Made by a program: the position numbers and the translations under genes | Notes under the pieces: model-generated | What the model was told of the DNA's origin: nothing | Seen by the model: the letters and a program-made list of their open reading frames with translations, nothing else | Databases searched by the model: none | From: Nocardioides panzhihuensis | Lineage (GTDB): Bacteria; Actinomycetota; Actinomycetes; Propionibacteriales; Nocardioidaceae | NCBI RefSeq assembly: GCF_013408335.1 | Contig: NZ_JACBZR010000002.1 | Location: 1-64,000, forward strand | Direction: 5' to 3' | DNA: 64,000 nt | Shown: piece after piece, positions 25,803 to 33,154 of the stretch | Layout of the letters: each line of letters starts with the position of its first letter | Numbering within the stretch: position 1 is the stretch's first letter

Positions 25803-26269
25803 CGCTTGTTGAGGTAGTCCTCGATCTGGCGGCGCATGGTCGCGTGGATGTCGTAGTCGGCGAGTTTGGCGGGCGGAACCCAGTGGACGGCGGAGGCCTC
25901 GTCGTTGGCCGTGGGAGCACCCGCGACGGGCCGTCCGAGGAAGGTGACCTCGTACTCCTGGCGGACCTCGCCGTCGCTGAGGTACTCGATGAGGTGGTCG
26001 GGGTCGCTGTAGACACCGAGCAGGCCAGTGACCTCGGCGAGGATGCCGGTCTCTTCCTCGCACTCGCGTATGGCGCAGGCGCTGGGCGTCTCGCCGAACT
26101 CCTGCTTGCCGCCGGGCAGCGCCCACTGGCCCGTGTCGCGGCGGCGCTGGAGCAGGATGTCGCCGGCCTCGTTGACGACCAGGAGGTTCGAGGCAGGCAC
26201 CAGCGAGTTGGGTTTGGGCGCGTCGGGGTTGCGCCAATGCTCGATGCGCGTGTTCACGCAGCACCCCAT
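25784..26269 (-). CDS. Nudix hydrolase
   Basis: 161 residues. A complete Nudix box, GGKQEFGETPSACAIRECEE followed by ETGI (around residues 54-77), binds Mg2+ and cleaves nucleoside diphosphates linked to X. Starts at ATG 26269, overlapping the end of the XRE regulator gene by 16 nt. Substrate unknown. Confidence 0.9.
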   Translation of the reverse strand: MGCCVNTRIEHWRNPDAPKPNSLVPASNLLVVNEAGDILLQRRRDTGQWALPGGKQEFGETPSACAIRECEEETGILAEVTGLLGVYSDPDHLIEYLSDGEVRQEYEVTFLGRPVAGAPTANDEASAVHWVPPAKLADYDIHATMRRQIEDYLNKRYPFAD

Positions 26270-27000
26270 GGCTTGGCCCGGTCCCAGACCTTCTCGAAGC
26301 TCTCGGCGTACTTGTCGAACATGGAGTCCTCTCCGGCGTCACGGATGTGGAGCAGTGGGTTGGCGCTGGCCGGGCTGCCCCAGATGTGCGGGTTGATCAT
26401 GGCATCTGAGTCGTAACGGAAGATGGAGGCGTACAGGGCGCAGCCGTGCAGACGGACCTCGCAGCCTGGTGCGCGGGCGAGGTCGGTGAAGTAGCTCAGG
26501 CTGGCTTGGATCTTCGCGCCCAGTGCGGATCCGATGCCCTCTTCCTCGCCGCGCAGCGCCACCGCGGCGCTGTCGGGGTCGCCGAAGCACAACCGGACCT
26601 TGGCGCCCGCGGCGGCGCGTCGGCCCAACATGGCAGGCAGTCGCGGGTTGGACTGAGCGAGGAACGTGCCGGAGAAGACCAGCACGTCGATGTGCTCCTC
26701 GGCGCGCTCAAGGAGCGTGCGCCATACGGTCTGCGGCACGCTGGCCCGGTCGGGATAGGTAGCGACGATCTCGGAGCGGGACCCAGGGCTTACGTAGGTG
26801 TCGTGGTGCTCCGATCCCGGCCACAGGTAGGCCGGGGAGACGCCCAGCGCGCTGGCGGCAGCGCGCTGGTTGCGCGCGTGCGGTCGCCGGCCGGTGCTCA
26901 TCCAGCGCTGCACCGACTTCTCGTCGACGCCGATCTGCTTGCCGAGCTCGGCAGCGGAGATCCGCTGCTGGGCCAGCGCTCCCCGGAGGCGCTCGTTCAT
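26254..27000 (-). CDS. XRE-family regulator with a C-terminal sensor-like domain
   Basis: 248 residues from ATG 27000. HTH at residues about 5-50 (ALAQQRISAAELGKQIGVDE, SVQRWMSTGRRPHARNQRAA). Residues 75-240 form an alpha/beta domain (HIDVLVFSGTFLAQSNP, KVRLCFGDPDSAAV, CALYASIFRYDSDAMINPHI), the type found in actinobacterial XRE proteins encoded beside Nudix genes. Divergent from the HAD gene; GGGACGTTTC repeats in the 75 bp between them may be its operator. Confidence 0.8.
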   Translation of the reverse strand: MNERLRGALAQQRISAAELGKQIGVDEKSVQRWMSTGRRPHARNQRAAASALGVSPAYLWPGSEHHDTYVSPGSRSEIVATYPDRASVPQTVWRTLLERAEEHIDVLVFSGTFLAQSNPRLPAMLGRRAAAGAKVRLCFGDPDSAAVALRGEEEGIGSALGAKIQASLSYFTDLARAPGCEVRLHGCALYASIFRYDSDAMINPHIWGSPASANPLLHIRDAGEDSMFDKYAESFEKVWDRAKPWGAA

Positions 27001-27075
27001 AGAGACCAGCCTACGGGACCTTTGCGGGACGTTTCCCGCGCGACCGGCCGGAGACCGATGCGTAGAGTCGTGGGC
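27001..27075. promoter_or_regulatory. Divergent promoter with GGGAC-TTT repeats
   Basis: GGGACCTTTG (about 27015) and GGGACGTTTC (27026-27035) lie in direct repeat between the XRE and HAD genes. GGGACGTTTC recurs at 27892-27901 upstream of the TetR gene. Candidate operator of the XRE protein. Confidence 0.45.
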
Positions 27076-27834
27076 ATGTCCCTGATCTCCGAGACTCCCC
27101 TGCCGGCGGAGACCCGGCTGCAGGAGCTGGTCCACTCCCCCGTGCTGTTGGTGCTGTGGGACGTCGACCACACGCTGGTTGAGAACGCTGGGGTGAGCAA
27201 GGAGACCTACGCCGCGGCGTTCGCCGCGCTGAGCGGGATCGAGCCACGGCACGCCGCACGGACCGGCGGCCGGACGGATCGAGCGATCATGCACACGATG
27301 TTCGCCGACCACGCGCTGCCGACGCCCCCGTGGCGCGAGGTCGCCGATGCGCTCCAGCAGGCCGGCGCGGAGCGGTACGAGGCGATGCGGCTGCGCGGGT
27401 CGGTCCTCCCCGGCGTGCGCCCCGCGATCGATGCGCTCGGAGCAGACCCCGGCGTGGTGCAGTCGGTGCTGACGGGGAACATCCAGCCCAACGCCGAGAT
27501 GAAGCTGGCGGCCCTGGACCTGGCCGACGGCGTCGACTTAGCGGTGGGCGCGTACGGCGCCGACGCCGATGACCGTGCCCACCTGGTGCCGGTCGCCCAG
27601 CGCCGGGCGGCACACCGCTACCGCCGTGAGTTCGGCCGACGCAACACGGTGCTCATCGGTGACACACCCCGCGACGTCGACGCGGGTAGGCGCGGCGGAG
27701 CGCACGTGGTCGCGGTGGCGACCGGTGCGCACACGGTTGAGGAGCTAACCCGGGCCGGCGCTACGGTCGTCATGCAGGACCTGAGCGACACCATCGAGCT
27801 ACGTCGGCATCTGGCACGATTTGCCGCCGCCTGA
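27076..27834 (+). CDS. HAD-superfamily hydrolase
   Basis: 252 residues from ATG 27076. Motif I VLWDVDHTL (nucleophile Asp), motif II SVLTGN, and motif IV LIGDTPRDVDAGRRGG are all present, with an alpha-helical cap between. Probably a phosphatase of the phosphoglycolate/nucleotide type. Divergent from the XRE-Nudix pair. A frame extends upstream to 26446 but is antisense to the XRE gene. Confidence 0.88.
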   Translation: MSLISETPLPAETRLQELVHSPVLLVLWDVDHTLVENAGVSKETYAAAFAALSGIEPRHAARTGGRTDRAIMHTMFADHALPTPPWREVADALQQAGAERYEAMRLRGSVLPGVRPAIDALGADPGVVQSVLTGNIQPNAEMKLAALDLADGVDLAVGAYGADADDRAHLVPVAQRRAAHRYRREFGRRNTVLIGDTPRDVDAGRRGGAHVVAVATGAHTVEELTRAGATVVMQDLSDTIELRRHLARFAAA

Positions 27835-27882
27835 CCGCGCCACGCAGGCGGCAGCTGCCCGAGAGCGTTTCTCGGAAATGTG

Positions 27883-27910
27883 AGGACGTTTGGGACGTTT
27901 CAGACGTCCC
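27883..27910. promoter_or_regulatory. Operator-like repeats upstream of the TetR gene
   Basis: GGACGTTT, GGGACGTTTC and then GACGTCCC; GGGACGT (27892-27898) and ACGTCCC (27904-27910) form an inverted repeat. Shares the core with the XRE/HAD promoter, so the XRE protein may control both. The rest of 27835-28037 holds no gene. Confidence 0.45.
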
Positions 27911-28037
27911 TAAATGGTCAGGAGAGGGTGTGGGAGTGTCCCCCTGACCTGCGGTCGAGTACACCCATGCCCTCGACTCCCGGCAGTTACTCGCGTGTCG
28001 CTGCTCGTCTGAGCAGCGGCCCGTCGCTGGACGCCCC

Positions 28038-28754
28038 ATGAGCGGCGGGCCGGGCCGCCCCCGCCACACGGGGCACCAGGGAGCCGCGGTCCCGCCGCGC
28101 GACGAGATCCTCGACGTGGCCGCACGGCTGTTCGCCTCGAAGGGCGTCGCGAACACGTCGACGCGCGAGATCGCCGAGACGATCGGCATCCGGCAGGCCT
28201 CTCTCTATTATCACTTCGCCGGCAAGGACGCGATCGTCGAGGAGCTCCTCGAGCGATCACTGCGACCGACCCTCGACAAGATCGAGAAGGTCGAGCTGCT
28301 CGGCGCTCCTCACGGCACGGCCTCGCCGGCCGCGCTGCTGTACCTCCTGCTGCTCCTGGACGTGCGCACCCTGGCCCGGGCACCGCACAACGCCGGCGTC
28401 CTCGCGCGCCTGCCCGAAGTGCAGAAGATGCCCTACTTCGGGCGCTACCAGGCGTGCCGCAGTGAGCTGGGCGAGGCGTACGGGCGCCTTGGGTCGCAGG
28501 CACGGGCTGAGGAGGCCTTGGTGGAGTTCGCTCCTCCGCCGACGGCCAAGCCCGGCACGCTGAACCTCGGCTCGATGCTGCTGCAGCTGGCCGAGGTCGT
28601 CGTCCGGATGCGCGTCGGCGGCCGCGAGGTCACTCCCCCGGTCGCGGACCAGATCGCCCGCAGCGGGCTACGCCTGTGCGGGATCTCCTCCGGCCGCGTC
28701 GACGCGGCCGCCGAGGAGGCCGCACCTCTGATCGGAGTCTTCGATGAGCTCTGA
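28038..28754 (+). CDS. TetR/AcrR family regulator
   Basis: 238 residues. N-terminal HTH at residues about 20-66 (RDEILDVAARLFASKGVANT, TSTREIAETIGIRQASLYYHF at 28159-28221), followed by a helical ligand-binding domain. The target and ligand are not evident; no transporter or enzyme gene adjoins it. It precedes the ssb2 leader, whose palindrome lies 90 nt after its stop. Confidence 0.85.
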   Translation: MSGGPGRPRHTGHQGAAVPPRDEILDVAARLFASKGVANTSTREIAETIGIRQASLYYHFAGKDAIVEELLERSLRPTLDKIEKVELLGAPHGTASPAALLYLLLLLDVRTLARAPHNAGVLARLPEVQKMPYFGRYQACRSELGEAYGRLGSQARAEEALVEFAPPPTAKPGTLNLGSMLLQLAEVVVRMRVGGREVTPPVADQIARSGLRLCGISSGRVDAAAEEAAPLIGVFDEL

Positions 28755-28842
28755 GACCCCCAGGACTGGTCGCCGGGCCACTGCCACGCGGGTGGCGTGG
28801 CTGGTGGTTCGGCGACCACAAAGCACCAGCGGACGGCTGGAG

Positions 28843-28858
28843 GCCGGCGTACGCCGGC
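28843..28858. promoter_or_regulatory. GTAC-centred palindrome upstream of the second ssb
   Basis: GCCGGCGTACGCCGGC, perfect over 16 bp, 284 nt before the ssb2 start codon, on a rightward gene. Same motif and spacing as upstream of parB, the DUF932 gene and ssb1, which are leftward. Confidence 0.6.
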
Positions 28859-28912
28859 GAGGACGTCACCTCACGGTGACGACCGAGCTACTCCCCCACC
28901 TGAAGGTGGAAT

Positions 28913-29036
28913 CCCGTGCTCCCGAGGCACCCACGATGACACGGCCGGAGAACCGGGCAAGGGCTGAACATGTCGCCTCCGGCGACCCTTGCCCGAACAC
29001 TCCGGCCGCATGGGCGGCCTCTATCGGGAGCACGGG
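28913..29036 (+). promoter_or_regulatory. Structured leader of the second ssb (type 2)
   Basis: Outer stem 28913-28925 with 29024-29036 (13 bp, core CCCGTGCTCCCGA), then GGCCGGAG/CTCCGGCC (28943-28950 with 29000-29007), then CGGGCAAGGG/CCCTTGCCCG (28954-28963 with 28986-28995) and a 22 nt loop. The order GCTCCC, CAAGGG, loop, CCCTTG, GGGAGC is the same as in the ssb1 leader, with different flanking bases. Total span, 124 nt, equals that of the ssb1 leader. Confidence 0.65.
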
Positions 29037-29142
29037 GTCCGAGTGGCCAACAGGACCAGGAACGACCCGGCTCGCGACCGTGAGGTCACTGCCGGCAACC
29101 CAAGTGCCCGGTAGGGCCGCAACCAGTAAGGAGTGAGAGATC

Positions 29143-29493
29143 ATGCCGATCATCGTGTGCTTCGAAGGCCGGCTCGCGGCCGACCCCGAGCTGACCCACA
29201 CCCCCAACACCGGAACCTCCGTGTGCGAGGCGGTCGTGCTCGTCAACCACCGCACCAAGCAGGAGACCGACATCGGTGAGCAGTGGGTCGATGGGGAGCC
29301 CACCCGCTACTACCTGAAGGCCTGGCGCCGTCGCGGCGAGGCGCTCGGGTCGATGTCGAAGGGATCGAGCGTGGTCGTCGTCGGCCATGTCGAGACCGAG
29401 TCCTGGACCGATGGCGACGGGAAGCGCCGCTGGCGAGACACGGTCGTGGTCGACCACCTGGGCGAGACCGTCAAGGCAGCGGTGGCTGCCTGA
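29143..29493 (+). CDS. SSB-like single-stranded DNA-binding protein
   Basis: 116 residues from ATG 29143 with AAGGAGTGAG upstream. OB-fold signatures: VCFEGRLAADPELTHTPN, EAVVLVNHRT, YYLKAWRRRGEALGSMSKGS, VVVGHVETESWTDGDG. It is shorter than ssb1 and lacks an acidic/Phe tail, so it may not recruit the host replication partners. The HVETESW block is shared with the ssb1 product (QVETESW). Probably a plasmid-specific paralogue used in transfer or establishment. Confidence 0.85.
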   Translation: MPIIVCFEGRLAADPELTHTPNTGTSVCEAVVLVNHRTKQETDIGEQWVDGEPTRYYLKAWRRRGEALGSMSKGSSVVVVGHVETESWTDGDGKRRWRDTVVVDHLGETVKAAVAA

Positions 29494-29519
29494 GCAACGG
29501 AACATGTCTTCACTTGAGA

Positions 29520-29551
29520 GGGCCGCAGCTTCCCCATGGGAGCTGCGGCCC
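29520..29551. terminator. Terminator after ssb2
   Basis: GGGCCGCAGCT and AGCTGCGGCCC arms around TCCCCATGGG, between ssb2 and the convergent gene ending at 29567. Confidence 0.75.
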
Positions 29552-29566
29552 CCAGAAGTTTTAGCG

Positions 29567-29770
29567 TCAGTCGTTGTCCGACTTGCTGCTGTCGAATGTG
29601 ACTCGTCGGACCGGGCGCCGTGTGGATGCTCGGCGCTCGCCGGGGAGGGACTCGTAGCGGTTCTCAAGCCGTCCGGGGTTGGCCAGACGTGGCTGAGGGC
29701 GCGGCCGCTCGGCCGGCTGGTCCTGAGGCCGCTTCTCGGACGACGCCGAGTCCTTCTTGTCGTCGCTCAT
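29567..29770 (-). CDS. Small hydrophilic protein
   Basis: 67 residues from ATG 29770, overlapping the upstream stop by 4 nt. Very polar, Arg/Pro/Asp-rich and probably disordered (KDSASSEKRPQDQPAERPRP). No family recognised. Third gene of the leftward set with the 2TM protein and the winged-helix protein. Confidence 0.5.
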   Translation of the reverse strand: MSDDKKDSASSEKRPQDQPAERPRPQPRLANPGRLENRYESLPGERRASTRRPVRRVTFDSSKSDND

Positions 29771-30237
29771 TGGTTCACCCCCTCCCAGAGCTTTCCTAGG
29801 AGGAGGAACGGAACTTCCACGAGGAGCGCGATGAGCACCGTCCCATGCCACTTCTGGAGGCGGTCGATGACCTTGGCGTTGGCCTCGGACTGCTGCTCCA
29901 GATGTAGCGCGAGATCACGGATCTGGTCATCGGTCGAGGCGTCGTCGAGCTCGACCCACTGGACGAGGAGATGTGGCTTCTGGCCGGCCCACACCTTCTG
30001 CGGCCACGCGATGACCACGGTGCCGATGACCACGGTGGCGAAGCAGAGGAAGGCGAGAATGGACCAGGCATAGGACCAGCAGCCCGCGCCCTTCGTGTCG
30101 ACCCCGATCACTGACAGGGCGAGAGCGCCGGCGGCGACGGTCCAGGTGCCACGGCTCCGAAGGTTCTCGAGCTGCGCCAGCTGCGCGTCGTAGCTACGTC
30201 GCGCCTCCTCGAGCGCGAGCTGGTACCTGGATCCCAT
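29767..30237 (-). CDS. Membrane protein with coiled coil, possible 2TM effector
   Basis: 156 residues from ATG 30237. A helical N-terminus (YQLALEEARRSYDAQLAQLE) leads into two helices (TWTVAAGALALSVIGVD, WSILAFLCFATVVIGTVVIA), a helical stretch of about 45 residues and a last hydrophobic segment (VLIALLVEVPFLLLGKLW). The layout resembles SLATT-type membrane effectors of bacterial conflict systems, but I see no decisive motif. Seven bases after the winged-helix gene. Confidence 0.55.
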   Translation of the reverse strand: MGSRYQLALEEARRSYDAQLAQLENLRSRGTWTVAAGALALSVIGVDTKGAGCWSYAWSILAFLCFATVVIGTVVIAWPQKVWAGQKPHLLVQWVELDDASTDDQIRDLALHLEQQSEANAKVIDRLQKWHGTVLIALLVEVPFLLLGKLWEGVNQ

Positions 30238-30244
30238 CTCAGCC

Positions 30245-31111
30245 TCAGGCGAGGCCGAGGGCCTGCGCGAGAGGAAGGGCCAGCGCACCGCCCAGGGCAC
30301 CCGTGCCGGTTCCGGTGAGGAGCTGGTAGAGACCGAAGGTCGCCTTCTGGGCGAGGCTGCGGTCGTCGGTCTGGATCTGATCCAGGAGCGGAACGATCTC
30401 ATCCTTGAGTTCCTCCAGCGCCGGCAGCGCCTCTCGAATGGCCTCGGAGTGGCTCTGCGCCTTCACGAGATCGAAGTCGTCGATGTTGGCCTGGACCTCG
30501 TTGTGGGATCCCGCAGCTGAGGTGACGATGTTCCCGTCACCGGTGATGGTGATGTGCTGCACGACGCTGGGCGCCAGGGAAACTTCAGTGATCCCAGCTG
30601 CGCCGTTTCCTTCGTCGAGACGCTCTTGTCCCGCACCGGTGATGTACGCCAGCAGATGGTTGCGACCCCAGGAGCCTCCAAGGGTCTTGATCAGGCCTTC
30701 GGTCACCAGGTGGTCGGCGGCCAGGTCGACCTCTTTCTCCGTGAACGCGACGCCGTCGGCGCCCCCGGCGAACTTGTCGAGCGAGACACGGGTGCCCGCA
30801 TCATCGGCCTCCGTGGTCTTGTCGAGCCAGGCGAGCAGATCGTCACGACACTGGGTTCGTCGGTAACTGCGGTCTTCGCGGCGCTTCAGCAGCGCGTCGA
30901 CCTCGGTCCGCCCGCTCACTGGGAGGTGATAGAACCCCTCGCTGCGGTTATCGCGCCGCAGGAGACCGATGTCCGCTAAGTGCTCGAGGTCTGCGACGAG
31001 ATCAGGGCCCAGGTGGATCTCCACGTCGCTGTAGTCGGCCTCTTGCTCGGGCCGACCGTGAATGTACTCGAGGATCTTCAGCTGAATGTCGGTGAGCGAC
31101 GGATACCCCAT
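30245..31111 (-). CDS. Winged-helix protein with a repetitive linker
   Basis: 288 residues. Residues 1-75 look like a winged helix (LTDIQLKILEYIHGRPEQ, LADIGLLRRDN); 95-165 may be a second one. Residues about 185-215 are a beta-type linker, ITITGDGNIVTSAAGSHNEV, like the one in the AbiTii protein at 677-1732. The C-terminus is helical and ends GTGALGGALALPLAQALGLA. This layout (DNA-binding or sensor head, GDGN linker, helical tail) is common in defence-related proteins. Co-transcribed with a membrane protein. Confidence 0.5.
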   Translation of the reverse strand: MGYPSLTDIQLKILEYIHGRPEQEADYSDVEIHLGPDLVADLEHLADIGLLRRDNRSEGFYHLPVSGRTEVDALLKRREDRSYRRTQCRDDLLAWLDKTTEADDAGTRVSLDKFAGGADGVAFTEKEVDLAADHLVTEGLIKTLGGSWGRNHLLAYITGAGQERLDEGNGAAGITEVSLAPSVVQHITITGDGNIVTSAAGSHNEVQANIDDFDLVKAQSHSEAIREALPALEELKDEIVPLLDQIQTDDRSLAQKATFGLYQLLTGTGTGALGGALALPLAQALGLA

Positions 31112-31196
31112 GGGGATAATCGTAGAAGTTGGGACCGACAGTTTCCCCTGGTCGCGCGGTCGTGTTGCGGGGCCGGGAATCGCTGTCGTTCGAGAG

Positions 31197-32300
31197 TCAG
31201 TCCTTCGTGGCTTTCCGAGTCTTGCTGCTTTCGGCGCGGATCGCGTCGAGCTCCTCGCGGTGAGCCTTGTCCGCGGCGGCCGCCTCGGCGCGCTGCTCGG
31301 TGAGGTCAGCGCGCAGCCGGTTGACCTGCTCGGTCAGCCCGGAGCGTACGTCCTCGATGCGCTCGGTGGCGTGCTGGCGCTCGCGCTCGATGTCGGCCCT
31401 GGCCGCGTCACGCTCGGCCCGGGCGGTGGCCTCGGCGCTGCGTAGGTCGGCGATCTGGCTCTGCAGCTGGTCGACCTGGGCGCGCGTGATGTCGAGTTGG
31501 GCTCGCGCCTCACGTGCAGCCTGCTCCTCCTGCTGTGCCTGCCTGGCGGCGCTCTCGGCGCGGCCAGCTGCTTCGTCGCGCTGGGTACGGGCGGCCTCGA
31601 GGTCGCTGGTGCGCTGGTCGCGCTCGCTCACTGCGGTGGCCAGCTGAGCCTTGAGGGTGGAGATCTCCTGGTCGAGCGCTGCCTTGGCGCTCTCGGCCTC
31701 AGCACGCTCCTGCTCAAGCACGCTCTGTAGGTTGTCGTTGGCGCCGTAGGCCTGCTCCAGTTCGGTGCCGCGCTGCTCCAGCTCGGTGCGTACGTCAGCG
31801 AGCTCGGCCTGGAGCTGCTCGACCTGGGCCAGGGCCTCGGTCGCGGCCGCGTCGGCCTCCTCGCGGTCGGTCTCGGCGCGGCGCTGAGCCTGCTCGGCGC
31901 GGACGGCACGTGCGCTGGCGGAGGCGATGCGCTCCTCGGCCTCGGTCTGCACGGTCTCGATCTGCGCCTCGGCGGCGTCGAGGTCGCCGGCGGTCCGCAG
32001 CTCCTCGACGATGCGGGGCATCTGCTCCATGAGCAGCTCGGCCATCCCGATCACCTGGGCCGCGGTCTCAGCGGCACGCTGCCGGGCGCCGGTGACCGGG
32101 CGCTCCTCCGGCGCGACCGGCTCGGCGCTGCCGCTGTTCTTGAGCCGCTGGCGCTCCTTCCACGCGCTGGCCTTGTTGTGCGCAGGGTTGTCACAGAAGC
32201 CGGGAGGGCGCCCGGCCCCTTCGGGCGCCGGGGCGGTCGGACGGCCGCAGCCGGGGAACCGGCAGGTCTGCTGGTCGGTGGGTGCTGGCGTCGAGGTCAT
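31197..32300 (-). CDS. Coiled-coil protein with an N-terminal zinc-binding motif
   Basis: 367 residues. Residues 12-42 hold CRFPGC, then FCDNPAHNKASAWKERQRL, a likely Cys3-His zinc site. Residues about 70-360 are one long Ala/Glu/Gln/Arg coiled coil. The size and shape recall KfrA-type plasmid proteins, though KfrA starts with an HTH rather than a zinc motif. It follows the partition genes on the same strand and probably binds DNA upstream, where AT-rich repeats lie (32301-32370). Confidence 0.7.
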   Translation of the reverse strand: MTSTPAPTDQQTCRFPGCGRPTAPAPEGAGRPPGFCDNPAHNKASAWKERQRLKNSGSAEPVAPEERPVTGARQRAAETAAQVIGMAELLMEQMPRIVEELRTAGDLDAAEAQIETVQTEAEERIASASARAVRAEQAQRRAETDREEADAAATEALAQVEQLQAELADVRTELEQRGTELEQAYGANDNLQSVLEQERAEAESAKAALDQEISTLKAQLATAVSERDQRTSDLEAARTQRDEAAGRAESAARQAQQEEQAAREARAQLDITRAQVDQLQSQIADLRSAEATARAERDAARADIERERQHATERIEDVRSGLTEQVNRLRADLTEQRAEAAAADKAHREELDAIRAESSKTRKATKD

Positions 32301-32370
32301 AAGGTCACTCTACCACACCAAATAACCGAACCGAACTAAATACTAAACTGAATACCTAATTGCATATTGA
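32301..32370 (-). promoter_or_regulatory. AT-rich repeats upstream of the coiled-coil gene
   Basis: An unusually AT-rich stretch for this DNA, with imperfect repeats (CCGAACCGAACTAAA, then TACTAAACTGAATACCTAAT). Probably promoter plus operator for the coiled-coil protein. The remainder, 32371-32590, holds a purine-rich run, a terminator hairpin and the end of a 20 bp direct repeat. Confidence 0.4.
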
Positions 32371-32463
32371 GAGTCGACAAGCGACTCCCCCTCCCCCGGC
32401 TTCGGCCTGGGGGGGAGGAGGAGGAGGAGAGAGGCCCTAGGCCGGCGGCGTCGAGACGCAGGA

Positions 32464-32503
32464 AGGCCCGGCAACCATCCGGAGTGGATTGGTTGCCGGG
32501 CCT
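32464..32503 (-). terminator. Terminator after the ParA partner gene
   Basis: AGGCCCGGCAACCA and TGGTTGCCGGGCCT, 14 bp perfect arms with a 12 nt loop. Confidence 0.75.
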
Positions 32504-32516
32504 GCTGTTGCCCTGG

Positions 32517-32571
32517 CGTGCTCCCAGATTGCTCGCCGGGGCGGTGCTGCGCGTGCTCCCAGATTGCTCGC
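32517..32571. repeat. Exact 20 bp direct repeat downstream of the par operon
   Basis: CGTGCTCCCAGATTGCTCGC occurs at 32517-32536 and again at 32552-32571, 15 nt apart, just after the stop of the ParA partner gene. Two exact copies suggest a protein-binding pair. Confidence 0.6.
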
Positions 32572-32590
32572 GCTGCGTCTGTGGTGGTGG

Positions 32591-33154
32591 TTACGAAGTG
32601 GCGCGGACTCCGAGGAGGTCGCGGATCTCGTCCTCGGTCGTGGCGACCCCGCCGCCTAGAAGGGTCTCGGCCTCGGAGAGGAGCAGGTCGACGGCGACGC
32701 GGATCAAGGTGTTGTCGGTGAACCGCTCCCCCGCTCCCCCGCGGCGCTTGTTGAGCCGGCGGGTCAGGACGGTGAGTCCGTCGAGCTGCTCTTCGGTGAA
32801 CCGGGCCTCCTTGCGGGTCAGCTGGAGGTAGCGCGGGCCGCCGTCCTCGACGACCGGGGCGGCTTTCGCGGGCTTGGTCTTGGTGGCGGCGGTCTTGGTG
32901 GCCGCGGTCTTGGTGGTCGCGGGCTTCGCGGCGCTCTGCTTCTTCGGTGCCGGCGCAGGGTTCGGCTCGGCCGTCTCCACGACGACCGGCGTCTCGACGG
33001 GTGCCTCCACGGGTGCGGAGGGGACGCTCTGCAGCGCCGGCGCTGAGCCGGCGTCCTCTGCCGGCGTCTCCTCACGCGGTTCGGACGCCTCGACGGGCTC
33101 GGGGGCGGTGCCCTCGAGGTTGGAGATGAGGTTGGTGAGCTTGGGTCGTGCCAT
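32591..33154 (-). CDS. ParA partner protein, RHH-like DNA binder
   Basis: 187 residues. The first 100 residues are a Pro/Ala/Glu- and Lys/Thr-rich disordered arm with repeated TKTAATKTAATKTK, and the C-terminal 80 hold ARFTEEQLDGLTVLTRRLNK, then RFTDNTLIRVAVDLLLSEAE, a strand-helix-helix pattern of ribbon-helix-helix type. Overlaps the parA stop by 4 nt. In type Ib partition, the second gene encodes the centromere-binding protein, usually RHH, whose flexible arm stimulates the ParA ATPase. Confidence 0.7.
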   Translation of the reverse strand: MARPKLTNLISNLEGTAPEPVEASEPREETPAEDAGSAPALQSVPSAPVEAPVETPVVVETAEPNPAPAPKKQSAAKPATTKTAATKTAATKTKPAKAAPVVEDGGPRYLQLTRKEARFTEEQLDGLTVLTRRLNKRRGGAGERFTDNTLIRVAVDLLLSEAETLLGGGVATTEDEIRDLLGVRATS

